From DATNBU01 sp964476185 (GTDB lineage: Bacteria > Desulfobacterota > Binatia > UBA1149 > CAITLU01): 64,000 nucleotides of DNA. A program made the translations under genes and the position numbers. Shown here piece after piece: positions 7,849 to 16,107 of the stretch. Under the pieces are notes generated by a model. The model had not been told where the DNA came from, searched no databases, and was given only the letters and a program-made list of their open reading frames with translations. Every line of letters begins with the position of its first letter. Position 1 is the first letter of the stretch. The DNA lies in NCBI GenBank assembly GCA_964476185.1, contig CAYYZO010000001.1:1-64000 (forward strand), read 5' to 3'.

Positions 7849-8645
7849 GCGACACCCGCCGCGATTTCGCCGACCTGGTCGCGATTCTCCACCGGCTCCG
7901 GTCTCCCGGCGGTTGCCCGTGGGACGCCGAGCAGACCCACGCGACGCTTCGTCCCTACCTGATCGAAGAAGCCTACGAGGTGCTCGAGGCGATCGACGAC
8001 GGCGACGATCGCGAGTTGCGCGACGAACTCGGCGACCTGCTGCTGCAGGTGGTGTTCCACGGCGAACTCGCGGCCGAACGCGGCGCGTTCTCGATCCGGG
8101 ACGTCACCGAGGCGATCTGCGCCAAGCTCATCCGGCGGCATCCGCACGTGTTCGCCGACGTCACCGTGTCCTCCAGCGCCGAAGTCGAACGCAACTGGTC
8201 GGACATCAAGAGAGCGGAGCGCCGCGACCGCGGACACGAGCACGCCTCCGCGATCGACGGCGTGCCGCGCGCCCTGCCCGCCCTGGTGCGCGCCCATCGC
8301 GTGGGCGAGAAGGCCGCCTCGGTGGGTTTCGACTGGACGAAGGCGGACGAGGTCCGGCTGAAGGTCGTCGAGGAGCTCGCCGAAGCGGAGGCGGCAGCGG
8401 CCTCCGGTGACCCCGAAGCCCTCGAAGACGAGATCGGCGACCTGTTGCTCGCGATCGCGAGTTGGGCGCGCCTGTCCGGGCTGCACGCCGAGCACGCGCT
8501 CGAGCGGGCCGTCGCGAAGTTCTCGACGAGGTTCCGGACCATGGAGCTCGACCTTCGGGCCGAGGGCCGGGAGTTGGCCGACTGCACGCCCGAGGAACTC
8601 GACGCCTCCTGGAACGCGATCAAGACGAAGCTCGGCGCGGCCTGA
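7845..8645 (+). CDS. mazG: Nucleoside triphosphate pyrophosphohydrolase
   Basis: Hydrolyses (d)NTPs to NMP and PPi, a house-cleaning and stringency-related activity. The 266 residues contain two MazG domains. The N-terminal one has CPWDAEQTHATL, EEAYEVLEA and ELRDELGDLLLQVVFH. The C-terminal one has VVEELAEAE and ALEDEIGDLLLAI. Both retain the EExxE and ExxD metal-binding helices. The start is TTG 7845, which overlaps the TPR gene stop by four bases; the N-terminus then aligns well with the family (LVAILHRLRSPGGCPWD). The 3' end overlaps the convergent murJ by 26 bases. Confidence 0.93.
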   Translation: MSDTRRDFADLVAILHRLRSPGGCPWDAEQTHATLRPYLIEEAYEVLEAIDDGDDRELRDELGDLLLQVVFHGELAAERGAFSIRDVTEAICAKLIRRHPHVFADVTVSSSAEVERNWSDIKRAERRDRGHEHASAIDGVPRALPALVRAHRVGEKAASVGFDWTKADEVRLKVVEELAEAEAAAASGDPEALEDEIGDLLLAIASWARLSGLHAEHALERAVAKFSTRFRTMELDLRAEGRELADCTPEELDASWNAIKTKLGAA

Positions 8646-10317
8646 CGACGCCACGGCCACCGAGGGCGGCCAGCAGCTCGAGGATCTCCCGGCTGCCGAG
8701 CGCCGCGGCGGCGGCGAAGTAGGCCCCGCCGCCGAACGCGAGTCCTCCGGCCACGCGCAAGGCGAGACTGCCGGGGAAACTCCACCCCCCGGCGACCCAG
8801 CCCCAGCCCGCCACGACGGCCGCCATCGCGGCCGCCGCCTTCCCGTGCAGCAGCGCCGACGACACGACGGGCGCGAACGAGAACCGCGGAAGCACCCGGC
8901 GCAGGACGGCCAGCAGCACCAGCGCGTTGGCCGTCGCGGCAAGACCCGTTGCCAACGACAACCCCGCGTGGCGAAGGTCCGCCAGGCCGAGCACGCCGCG
9001 GGCGGACGTGACCATCGCGGCTCCCCACCAGGCCGGTCCGGGTTCGGGAGGCCCCATCAGGGAGATCGACAACCCCGCGCTCAGCAGCATCGAAAGCATC
9101 CCCGCGAGCACCGGCACTCGCGTCGCCTCGAGCGCGAAGAACGCCGACGACAGCACGCGCACCAGGCCGACGCCGACGAGGCCCGGGACGCTCGCCCGCA
9201 GCGCCCAGGCCGTCATCGCGGTGTCGTGCGCCGTGAAGCTGCCCCGTTCGAACAGCAGCGCGGTGATGTCGGGCGCGAGAAGCCAGAGGCCGGCCGCCGC
9301 CGGGAGGCAGAACGCGAGCGTCAGCGACAAGGCATGCTCGACCGTGACGGCCATGTCCTCGTACCTTCGCGTCGCCGCCTGCGAGGAAAGGCTCGGCAGC
9401 GCCGCCGTGCCCACCGCGACCGCCACGATGCCGAGCGGGAACTCGAAAACGCGATCGGCGTACCACAGGTAGGACACGGTGCCGGCCGGCAGCAGCGACG
9501 CGAACACCGTCGCGAGCAGCACGTTGACCTGGTAGACCGAACCGCCGACGAGGGCGGCGCCGACGAGCCGCCCGCATCGCCGCACCGCCGGGTGCCGAAG
9601 GCGCGCGAACATCGCGGGCCGGAATCCGTAGCGCCACAGCGCCGGCCCCTGCACCGCGACCTGAGCGACGCCCCCGACCAGCACGCCGGCAACCAGCGCC
9701 CACGCCGGCACGGCCAGCCTGGGCGCCAGCGCGAGCGCGAACACGATCATCGACAGGTTCATCAGCACCGGCCCCGCGGCCGGCAGCGCGAAGCGCCGGA
9801 AGGTGTGGTGCACCCCCATCGCCCAGGCGGCGGTGCCGACCAGGAGCAGGTACGGGAAGGTCCCGCGCGTCAGCGCCACCGTCAGCGCCAGCTTGTCCGG
9901 GTCGCGGGCGAAGCCGGGCGCGAACGCCGAGGTCAGCGGCCCCGCCGCGGCCATTCCGGCCAGGGTCAGCAGTCCCAGTCCCGCCATGGAAGCCCCGCCC
10001 ACGGCGGCCGCCGCGCGAACCGCGGCCTCCCGCCCCGCCACCGCGAGCCTCTCGGTGAACACGGGAACGAACGCCGCCGAAGTCGCCCCCTCGGCCACGA
10101 CCCTTCGCATCAGGTTCGGGATCCGGAACGCGACGAAGAACGCGTCGGCCCACGGCCCCGTCCCGAGCACCGCGCCGATCGCCGCGTCCCGGACGAGGCC
10201 CGCCAGCCGTGACGCCAGCGTCATCGCCCCGAGCACCCGGGCGGCCCGCGAGACGTTCCCGCGCTCGTCGATTTGACCGTCCGGCGGGTGGTTGGTATCA
10301 AGCCCTGTTTCGCCCAT
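8620..10317 (-). CDS. murJ: Lipid II flippase MurJ (MviN family)
   Basis: An integral inner-membrane protein that flips lipid-linked peptidoglycan precursor to the periplasm. The 565 residues have 13-14 hydrophobic segments. The signature N-terminus is RAARVLGAMTLASRLAGLVRD, followed by GPWADAFFVAFRIPNLMRR and ATSAAFVPVFTE. Family members usually begin close to SRAARVLGA, so the ATG at 10317 may be about 20 codons too early. No closer ATG, GTG or TTG stands at the ideal place, and the first methionine-class alternative is GTG 10236. The gene diverges from rpsT with 14 bases between, and its first codons contain the rpsT promoter. Confidence 0.93.
   Translation of the reverse strand: MGETGLDTNHPPDGQIDERGNVSRAARVLGAMTLASRLAGLVRDAAIGAVLGTGPWADAFFVAFRIPNLMRRVVAEGATSAAFVPVFTERLAVAGREAAVRAAAAVGGASMAGLGLLTLAGMAAAGPLTSAFAPGFARDPDKLALTVALTRGTFPYLLLVGTAAWAMGVHHTFRRFALPAAGPVLMNLSMIVFALALAPRLAVPAWALVAGVLVGGVAQVAVQGPALWRYGFRPAMFARLRHPAVRRCGRLVGAALVGGSVYQVNVLLATVFASLLPAGTVSYLWYADRVFEFPLGIVAVAVGTAALPSLSSQAATRRYEDMAVTVEHALSLTLAFCLPAAAGLWLLAPDITALLFERGSFTAHDTAMTAWALRASVPGLVGVGLVRVLSSAFFALEATRVPVLAGMLSMLLSAGLSISLMGPPEPGPAWWGAAMVTSARGVLGLADLRHAGLSLATGLAATANALVLLAVLRRVLPRFSFAPVVSSALLHGKAAAAMAAVVAGWGWVAGGWSFPGSLALRVAGGLAFGGGAYFAAAAALGSREILELLAALGGRGVVRPRRASS
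10273..10301 (+). promoter_or_regulatory. Sigma70-type promoter of rpsT
   Basis: TTGACC (10273-10278), a 17-base spacer and TATCAA (10296-10301) stand about 30 bases before the rpsT GTG. The predicted transcript would carry a short leader with the AGGAGG at 10322-10327. The elements lie within the first 15 codons of the divergent murJ frame as called. Confidence 0.6.
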
Positions 10318-10331
10318 CCGCAGGAGGTTCC

Positions 10332-10598
10332 GTGGCCAATCATCCCTCGGCGCTCAAGCGCCACCGGCAGTCCGAAAAAGCCCGTATCGCCAACCGCTCG
10401 GTCCGCGCCCGGCTGCGCACCATGGTGCGCCAGCTTCGCGAGGCCGTGGCCTCCGGCGACAAGGAAGCCGCCGAGAGCAAGCTGCGCGAGGCTTCGAGCC
10501 AGTTGCACAAAGCCGCCGGCAAGGGCGTGCTGCACCGTCGCACCGCCGACCGGCAGACCGGCCGGCTCGCCCGCCAGGTCGCCTCGCTGAAGGGCTGA
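10332..10598 (+). CDS. rpsT: 30S ribosomal protein S20
   Basis: An 88-residue basic helical protein that binds the 5' domain of 16S rRNA. The sequence ANHPSALKRHRQSEKAR, then NRSVRARLRTMVRQLREA, then KGVLHRRTADRQTGRLAR is standard S20. The start is GTG 10332 with a perfect AGGAGG five bases upstream; the GTG start recalls the weak UUG start used for autogenous control of S20 in E. coli. It has its own promoter and is followed by a strong intrinsic terminator, so it is monocistronic. Confidence 0.97.
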   Translation: MANHPSALKRHRQSEKARIANRSVRARLRTMVRQLREAVASGDKEAAESKLREASSQLHKAAGKGVLHRRTADRQTGRLARQVASLKG

Positions 10599-10612
10599 CC
10601 TTCGATCTTCCG

Positions 10613-10644
10613 GCCGGCGGCGCCGTTCGCGCCGCCGGCTTTTT
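10613..10644 (+). terminator. Rho-independent terminator of rpsT
   Basis: Perfect 11-base arms (GCCGGCGGCGC at 10613-10623 and its complement at 10629-10639), a five-base loop and a run of five T at 10640-10644, starting 15 bases after the rpsT stop. It is the clearest terminator in the window. Confidence 0.92.
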
Positions 10645-10750
10645 CCTTTCTCCCAATCCCGAAGCCTTCGATCCCCGCCGCCGGAGGCATCCGGCTTGAG
10701 CGCTCCGTCCGCTCGAGGGCCGCTGTGCGCCCCGGACGTCCGGCCGGCCG

Positions 10751-11365
10751 TCAAAGACCTTCGGTCATCCTCGCGTAGATCGTCTCGGCAAGGTCGCGCA
10801 TCGCCGTCTCCCGCGCCGAGGCCTTGCGTTCCTCCCCGAGTTGCACGGTGTCGAATGCGCTGAGCGCCTCGATCCGGGTCGTGTCGCCTCCCTGGAACGA
10901 CGAACTCGACGTGACCACCGCGCCTTCGACCGCGGCCTGTCCGCGCGTGGCCGCGATGCTCTGCGCCGACCAGAGCACGCGGTCGCCCGCCCGCTGCAGC
11001 TGGGCATCGACGGCAATGGTGCGCTGGTAGTCGAGTACGTCGTCGAACTCGTCGAACGCGACCGCGCGAGTCCGGTCGGTCGTGATCACGATCCGGAGCT
11101 CGGCGTCGGCAGGGCCGCGTTCGATCGGACGATAGCGACCGCCCCAACGGATCACGCGCCGCACCTCGCGCGCGAGCGCGTCCGCCAGCAGCGGATCGCC
11201 ACGTTCGGAATTCTCGACACGGACGAAGATCGTTCGCACGTCTTCGGGCACCGCGTCGGCGCGCACGAGCGAGTAGCCGCAACCGGCCGCGTCCGCCGCG
11301 GCGAGCGCGAGCACGACCGCACCGAGGAGTCGCCCGATCCGGGCGAACGGCTCGCCCGCCCGCAT
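10751..11365 (-). CDS. lptE: LPS-assembly lipoprotein LptE
   Basis: A 204-residue outer-membrane lipoprotein that plugs LptD during LPS delivery. A signal sequence with lipobox-like AAGC (then GYSLVRADAVPEDVRTIFV) is followed by the LptE core, including DPLLADALAREVRRVI and ARETAMRDLAETIYARM near the C-terminus. Identification rests on this pattern and on its place just after leuS, as in many proteobacteria. The ATG overlaps the leuS TGA by one base (TGATG), so translation is coupled. holA, which often follows, is absent; the next gene is rpsT on the other strand. Confidence 0.82.
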   Translation of the reverse strand: MRAGEPFARIGRLLGAVVLALAAADAAGCGYSLVRADAVPEDVRTIFVRVENSERGDPLLADALAREVRRVIRWGGRYRPIERGPADAELRIVITTDRTRAVAFDEFDDVLDYQRTIAVDAQLQRAGDRVLWSAQSIAATRGQAAVEGAVVTSSSSFQGGDTTRIEALSAFDTVQLGEERKASARETAMRDLAETIYARMTEGL

Positions 11366-13830
11366 CAGACCACCACGCTCACGAGCCGGCCGGCGACGTA
11401 GACGGTCTTCTTCGGCGTGCGCCCCGCGAGTTCCTGGGCGATCTTCGGATCCGCGAGCGCAGCGGCGACCGCCTCGGCGGAAGCGGCCTCCGCCGGAACC
11501 ACGATCCTCGAGCGGACCTTGCCGTTGACCTGCACGGCCACCTCGATCGACGCGCGCACGAGCGCCGCCGGGTCGTGTTCGGGCCAGGGAACCTCGTCGA
11601 GCGACGGGGCGCCGACCAGTTCTGCCCACAATTCAGCCGACAGGTGCGGCGCGAACGGCGCGAGCAGACGAAGCACCGTGCCGACGGCGAACGGCACGAC
11701 GGGATCGGCTTCGCCGCCGTTCTGCCGTCGATCGTAGATGGCGTTGACGAGCTCCATGATCGCGGCGACGGCGGTGTTGAAGTGCATCCGCTCGCCGATG
11801 TCCCGGGTGACGCGCCGGATCGTGTCGTGCACGACCTGGCGGAGCGCCGCCGACTCCGCGGCGAGGCCGGCCGCGCCGGGGTCCTCCCACGCGAGCGGCT
11901 GACCCGACACCGCCAGCGCGAGCCGCCAGACCCGTGAAAGGAACCGGTGACTTCCCTCCACGCCGCGCTCGCTCCAGTCGAGGTCCTTCTCCGGCGGCGC
12001 GGCGAACATCGAGAACAGGCGCGCCGTGTCGGCGCCGTACTGCGCGACGAGTTCGTCGGGATCGACGACGTTCCCCTTCGACTTGCTCATCTTCGCGCCG
12101 TCCTTGATCACCATTCCCTGCGTCAGCAGGTTCGTGAACGGCTCGTCGAGGTCGAGGTAGCCGAGGTCGCGAAGCACACGCGTGAAGAAGCGCGAGTACA
12201 GGAGGTGCAGCACCGCGTGCTCGACTCCGCCGATGTACTGGTCCACCGGCAGCCAGCGGCGCACCTCGTCGGCGTCGAACGGACCGTCGGCGTGGCGCGG
12301 CGACGTGTAACGCAGGAAGTACCACGACGACTCGACGAACGTGTCCATCGTGTCGGTTTCGCGTCGGGCGTCCCCGCCGCAGGCCGGGCACGCCACCCGC
12401 ACCCACGAATCCAGCGTCGGCAGCGGCGAGGCGCCGCCGGCCAGCAGCGGAGCGTCGACCGGCAACTCGACGGGAAGCTGCTCCGCGGGCACCGGGACCA
12501 CCCCGCAGGATCCGCAGTGGATCACCGGGATCGGCGTCCCCCAGTACCTCTGGCGCGAGATGCCCCAGTCCCGCAGGCGGTAGTTCACCTTCCGGCGTCC
12601 CTTTCCCAGTTCCTCGAGTCGGTCGGCGATGGCGGAACGTGCTTCGGCGCTCGCGAGTCCGCTGAACCCGGCGCTGTTCGCCAGCACGCCGTCGTCCTCG
12701 AACGCCGCCGTGAGATCGCCGTCGGGCATCGCCGCGGTCGCGGGCCGGACCACCACCCGCAGCGGGAGGTCGTGCGTGGCGGCGAACTCGAAGTCCCGCT
12801 GGTCGTGAGCGGGAACCGCCATCACCGCGCCGGTGCCGTAGCCCATCAGCACGAAGCTCGCGACGTAGACCGGGACCTTCTCTCCCGTCAGCGGATGCAC
12901 GGCGTGACAGCCCGTGAACACGCCGTCCTTGCCCTGGGCGCGCTCGGTCGGGTCCTGCCGCCGGATCCGCGACGCGAACTCCTCGACTTCCCCCGCGCGG
13001 CCGCCGGCAGCCGCGAGTTTCGCGGCGAGCGGGTGCTCCGGCGCGATGCTCGCGAAGGTGACGCCGTAGAGCGTGTCGGCGCGGGTCGTGAAGATCTCGA
13101 GGTCGTCGCCGGTCTCCTCGATGCGGAACGCCATCTCGACGCCCTCGCTGCGTCCGATCCAGTTGCGCTGCATCGTGCGCACCTTCTCGGGCCACCCGTC
13201 GAGCCCCTCGATCCCCGCGAGAAGCTCGTCCGCGTAGGCGGTGATGCGCAGGAACCAGCCGTCGAGTTCCTTCTGCGTGACGGGCCGGTGGCCGCGCCAG
13301 CACTGGTCGTCCTCGACCTGCTCGTTCGCGAGCACCGTTCCGCACTGCTCGCACCAGTTCACGACCGCTTTCTTGCGATACGCGAGGCCCTTCTCGAGCA
13401 TCTGCAGGAAGAACCGCTGCTCCCAGCGGTAGTAGCCGGGATGGCACGTCGCCACCTCCCGCCACCAGTCGTAGCTGAAGCCGAGTCGGCGCAGCTGCTC
13501 GCGCATCGCGCGGATGTTCTCGTAGGTCCAGTCGGCCGGCTGGACGCCGCGCTGGATCGCGGCCGTCTCGGCGGGCAGACCGAACGCGTCCCATCCCATC
13601 GGGTGCAGCACCTGGTAGCCGCGGGCGCGCAGGAAACGGGCCAGCACGTCGCCGATGGTGTAGTTGCGGACGTGCCCCATGTGGATGCGCCCGGACGGAT
13701 ACGGGAACATCTCGAGCAGGTAGTAGCACGGCCCCTCGCCGCCCGGGGCGGGCCTCGACGCCGCCTCCTCCCACCGGGCCTGCCAGCGCCGTTCGACTTC
13801 GCCCGCTTCGTATCGCTCCGCAATCGCCAT
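11365..13830 (-). CDS. leuS: Leucyl-tRNA synthetase
   Basis: A class I aminoacyl-tRNA synthetase charging tRNA-Leu. The 821 residues match the bacterial length. The HIGH-type motif is PYPSGRIHMGH near residue 45. The CP1 editing domain contains GTGAVMAVPAHDQRDFEFA. The KMSKS motif (KMSKSKGNVVDPDE) is near residue 580, followed by the anticodon-binding domain and the C-terminal VNGKVRSRI segment. It lies in the nusB-leuS-lptE part of the minus-strand superoperon. Confidence 0.98.
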   Translation of the reverse strand: MAIAERYEAGEVERRWQARWEEAASRPAPGGEGPCYYLLEMFPYPSGRIHMGHVRNYTIGDVLARFLRARGYQVLHPMGWDAFGLPAETAAIQRGVQPADWTYENIRAMREQLRRLGFSYDWWREVATCHPGYYRWEQRFFLQMLEKGLAYRKKAVVNWCEQCGTVLANEQVEDDQCWRGHRPVTQKELDGWFLRITAYADELLAGIEGLDGWPEKVRTMQRNWIGRSEGVEMAFRIEETGDDLEIFTTRADTLYGVTFASIAPEHPLAAKLAAAGGRAGEVEEFASRIRRQDPTERAQGKDGVFTGCHAVHPLTGEKVPVYVASFVLMGYGTGAVMAVPAHDQRDFEFAATHDLPLRVVVRPATAAMPDGDLTAAFEDDGVLANSAGFSGLASAEARSAIADRLEELGKGRRKVNYRLRDWGISRQRYWGTPIPVIHCGSCGVVPVPAEQLPVELPVDAPLLAGGASPLPTLDSWVRVACPACGGDARRETDTMDTFVESSWYFLRYTSPRHADGPFDADEVRRWLPVDQYIGGVEHAVLHLLYSRFFTRVLRDLGYLDLDEPFTNLLTQGMVIKDGAKMSKSKGNVVDPDELVAQYGADTARLFSMFAAPPEKDLDWSERGVEGSHRFLSRVWRLALAVSGQPLAWEDPGAAGLAAESAALRQVVHDTIRRVTRDIGERMHFNTAVAAIMELVNAIYDRRQNGGEADPVVPFAVGTVLRLLAPFAPHLSAELWAELVGAPSLDEVPWPEHDPAALVRASIEVAVQVNGKVRSRIVVPAEAASAEAVAAALADPKIAQELAGRTPKKTVYVAGRLVSVVV

Positions 13831-13863
13831 CGTCGTTTCCCGGGTCTCCTGTCGTCTGCGCGG

Positions 13864-14316
13864 TCAGGACGTCGCGCGCTTGTTGCGCGAGGCGAGCCTT
13901 CCCGTATCGCGCGCGATGCGGTCGAGCACGCCGTTGATGAACGCCGCCGACTTCTCGTCGGAAAAGCGGTGAGCAATCTCGACGGCCTCGTTGATCACGA
14001 CCGGCGCCGGGACCTCCGGAGCGCCGAGAAGTTCGCCGACCGCGAGCCGCAGCAGGTTGAGGTCGACGCGCGAGAACCGCTCGAGATCCCAGTTCTTCGC
14101 CGCGGCGTCGATCGCCTCGTCGATCCGGCCCTCGTCGGCCAGGACGAAACGCACGATCTGCTCGGCGTACTCGCGCGTGCTCGCGTCGAGCTCGTCGTCC
14201 GGCCACGACTGCCAGTACGCGGCGAACGCCGAATCGTCGGACACGCCGGTCAGGTCGACCTGATACAGCAGCTGCAACGCGGCTTCGCGCGCCCTGCGCC
14301 TCGAGGATCGCGTCAC
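13864..14316 (-). CDS. nusB: Transcription antitermination factor NusB
   Basis: A 150-residue all-helical protein that with NusE/S10 binds boxA RNA in rRNA antitermination complexes. Landmarks are RRRAREAALQLLYQVDLTG at the N-terminus, the central WDLERFSRVDLNLLRLAVGE, and PVVINEAVEIAHRFSDEKS..FINGVLD near the C-terminus. The start is GTG 14316, chosen because it overlaps the ribH stop as GTGA and gives the normal N-terminus. Confidence 0.96.
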   Translation of the reverse strand: MTRSSRRRAREAALQLLYQVDLTGVSDDSAFAAYWQSWPDDELDASTREYAEQIVRFVLADEGRIDEAIDAAAKNWDLERFSRVDLNLLRLAVGELLGAPEVPAPVVINEAVEIAHRFSDEKSAAFINGVLDRIARDTGRLASRNKRATS

Positions 14317-14774
14317 GAGCCGCCCCCGGAGCGCACGCGTTCGAGCGCCTCGAGAGTCTCGACGACGGTGACGACGGCCTCGTAGCCCTTGTTGCCGACG
14401 GCGCCGCCCGCGCGTTCGAGCGCCTGGGAGGTGTCGTCCGTCGTCAGCACGCCGAACGCGACCGGCTTGCCCGACTCCAGCGACGCCCGCGCGATCCCGG
14501 CGGCGGCTTCCTGGCAGACGTAGTCGAAGTGCGGCGTCTCGCCGCGGATCACGGCTCCCAGGCAGACGACGGCCGCGTAGCGCGGCTGGAGCGCCGCCTC
14601 CCGCGCGACGAGCGGAAGCTCGAAAGCGCCGGGAACAGGGAACACGTCGACGTCGTCGCAGGCGAGCCCGAGACGGGCCACCGCCTCGCGCGCGCCCTCC
14701 AGCAGGTTGTCGGTCACGGACCGGTTGAATCGGCTGATCACGATCGCGATGCGAATGTCCTGCGGCGAGCTCAC
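14313..14774 (-). CDS. ribH: 6,7-dimethyl-8-ribityllumazine synthase
   Basis: Condenses 5-amino-6-ribitylamino-uracil with 3,4-dihydroxy-2-butanone 4-phosphate. The 153 residues from GTG 14774 show IAIVISRFNRSVTDNLLEGA, FPVPGAFELPLVA, CLGAVIRGETPHFDYV and PVAFGVLTTD. The His in the TPHFDYV segment is the family's catalytic residue. GTG 14774 was preferred to a longer form from 14831 because it gives the standard length and has a G-rich stretch upstream. It is followed by nusB with a four-base overlap. Riboflavin synthase (ribE), its downstream partner in the pathway, is not in the window. Confidence 0.95.
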   Translation of the reverse strand: MSSPQDIRIAIVISRFNRSVTDNLLEGAREAVARLGLACDDVDVFPVPGAFELPLVAREAALQPRYAAVVCLGAVIRGETPHFDYVCQEAAAGIARASLESGKPVAFGVLTTDDTSQALERAGGAVGNKGYEAVVTVVETLEALERVRSGGGS

Positions 14775-14853
14775 TGCGTCTTCCCCCCGTTCCTGCGTCG
14801 TTCCGTCGCGTCGGCGGGCTGCACCGCACACCGGCAGCCCGCTTGGTTGCCGC

Positions 14854-16107
14854 TCATGGCGTCGATTCCGGATCCGAACCGCCCGAACCCGAAACTTCGA
14901 GCAGGTGCCCGAGTTTTCTCCGCTTGGTCCGCAGGTACGCGATGTTGTCCTCGTGCGGCGCGACCTCGATCGATCGCCGTTCGACGACCGTGACGCCGTA
15001 GCGCTCGAGGCTCGCGACCTTGCGCGGGTTGTTCGTGAGCAACCGGACCCGACGCACCCCGAGGTCCTTGAGGATCTGCGCGGTGATGCCGTAGTCGCGC
15101 AGGTCGTCCCCGAACCCGAGGTCGAGGTTGGCCTCGACGGTGTCGCGGCCCTGGTCCTGGAGCTCGTAGGCGCGTACCTTGTTCGCCAGCCCGATGCCGC
15201 GGCCTTCCTGGTGCATGTAGACGATCACGCCGCGGCCCTCGCGCGAGATCGTGTCCATCGCCAGGCGCAGCTGGTCGCCGCAGTCGCAGCGCGTGGAGCC
15301 GAAGACGTCGCCGGTCAGGCACTGCGAGTGCACGCGCACGGTCACCGGGTCGTTGCCCTCGAGGTCGCCGGCGACCAGCGCCATGTGCTCGTCGCGGTCG
15401 AAGTCGTTGCGGTAGACGATCGCACGAAATCGTCCGCCGAATCCGCTCTCGATCTCCCGTTCCGCGATCCGCTCGACGACGACCTCGCTGGCCAGCCGGT
15501 GCGCCACGATCGCACCGATCGCGAGCATCGGCGCGTCGATCTCGCGCGCGAGCTTGTCGAGGGCCTGCGGCCCGGCGAGTTCGCCCGCGTCGTCGAGCAC
15601 GGCACAGATCGCCGCGGAATCGCTCTCGCCGGCCAAGGCGCACAGGTCGGAGGCCGCGGCGGCCGACTCGGCGCGAACGAGCACGCCGCCGCTCCGCACC
15701 TGGATCGGGAAGATGTGCCCGGGCATCACGAGGTCCGAAGGCTCGGCGTCCGGTGAACTCGCGACCTGGATCGTCACCGCCCGGTCGGCGGCCGAGATGC
15801 CGGTCGTCACCCCGCGCGCGGCCTCGATCGAAGCCCCGAACGCATGCCCTTGACGGAACGGGCTGTCGGCGACCAGGAGCGGGATCCCGAGCTTGCGCAG
15901 TCGGTCCTCGTGCATCGCCAGGCAGATGAGTCCGCCGGCGCGACTGGCCATCACGTTGACCATCGCCGGGGTGATGCGCCTTGCGCTGGCGCAGACGTAG
16001 CCCCCCTCTTCCGGATGGTTCTCGTCGAACAGCACGACCGCCCCGCCGCGCGCGATCGCGCGCAACGCGGCTTCGAGCTCCACCGATGTTCCGCCGACCT
16101 TCTTCAT
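14854..16107 (-). CDS. ribBA: RibBA-type protein: active-looking GTP cyclohydrolase II with a degenerate DHBP synthase domain
   Basis: A 417-residue two-domain protein. The C-terminal GTP cyclohydrolase II half (about 206-417) is intact: zinc cysteines in CLTGDVFGSTRCDCG, then MHQEGRGIGLANKVRAYELQ, DLRDYGITAQIL and LLTNNPRK. The N-terminal DHBP-synthase half keeps the fold (GVTTGISAADRAVTIQ, PGHIFPI) but not the active site. The RENEGD acidic loop is HPEEGG, the GHTEA histidine motif reads ESAAA, and CE(L/I) reads CAV. So it probably makes only the GTP-derived branch. The start overlaps the ribD stop as ATGA. The neighbours are ribD and ribH. Confidence 0.93.
   Translation of the reverse strand: MKKVGGTSVELEAALRAIARGGAVVLFDENHPEEGGYVCASARRITPAMVNVMASRAGGLICLAMHEDRLRKLGIPLLVADSPFRQGHAFGASIEAARGVTTGISAADRAVTIQVASSPDAEPSDLVMPGHIFPIQVRSGGVLVRAESAAAASDLCALAGESDSAAICAVLDDAGELAGPQALDKLAREIDAPMLAIGAIVAHRLASEVVVERIAEREIESGFGGRFRAIVYRNDFDRDEHMALVAGDLEGNDPVTVRVHSQCLTGDVFGSTRCDCGDQLRLAMDTISREGRGVIVYMHQEGRGIGLANKVRAYELQDQGRDTVEANLDLGFGDDLRDYGITAQILKDLGVRRVRLLTNNPRKVASLERYGVTVVERRSIEVAPHEDNIAYLRTKRRKLGHLLEVSGSGGSDPESTP

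Noticed and set aside
10732..10743. Perfect palindrome CCGGACGTCCGG downstream of lptE
   Set aside because: Short, G+C-rich and without a T-run, so not a terminator; chance occurrence is likely here.
11633..14385. Very long open frames on both strands overlapping leuS and nusB (over 800 codons)
   Set aside because: They are low-complexity Arg/Pro/Ala/Gly frames produced by high G+C third positions of the real genes, without domains or ribosome-binding sites.
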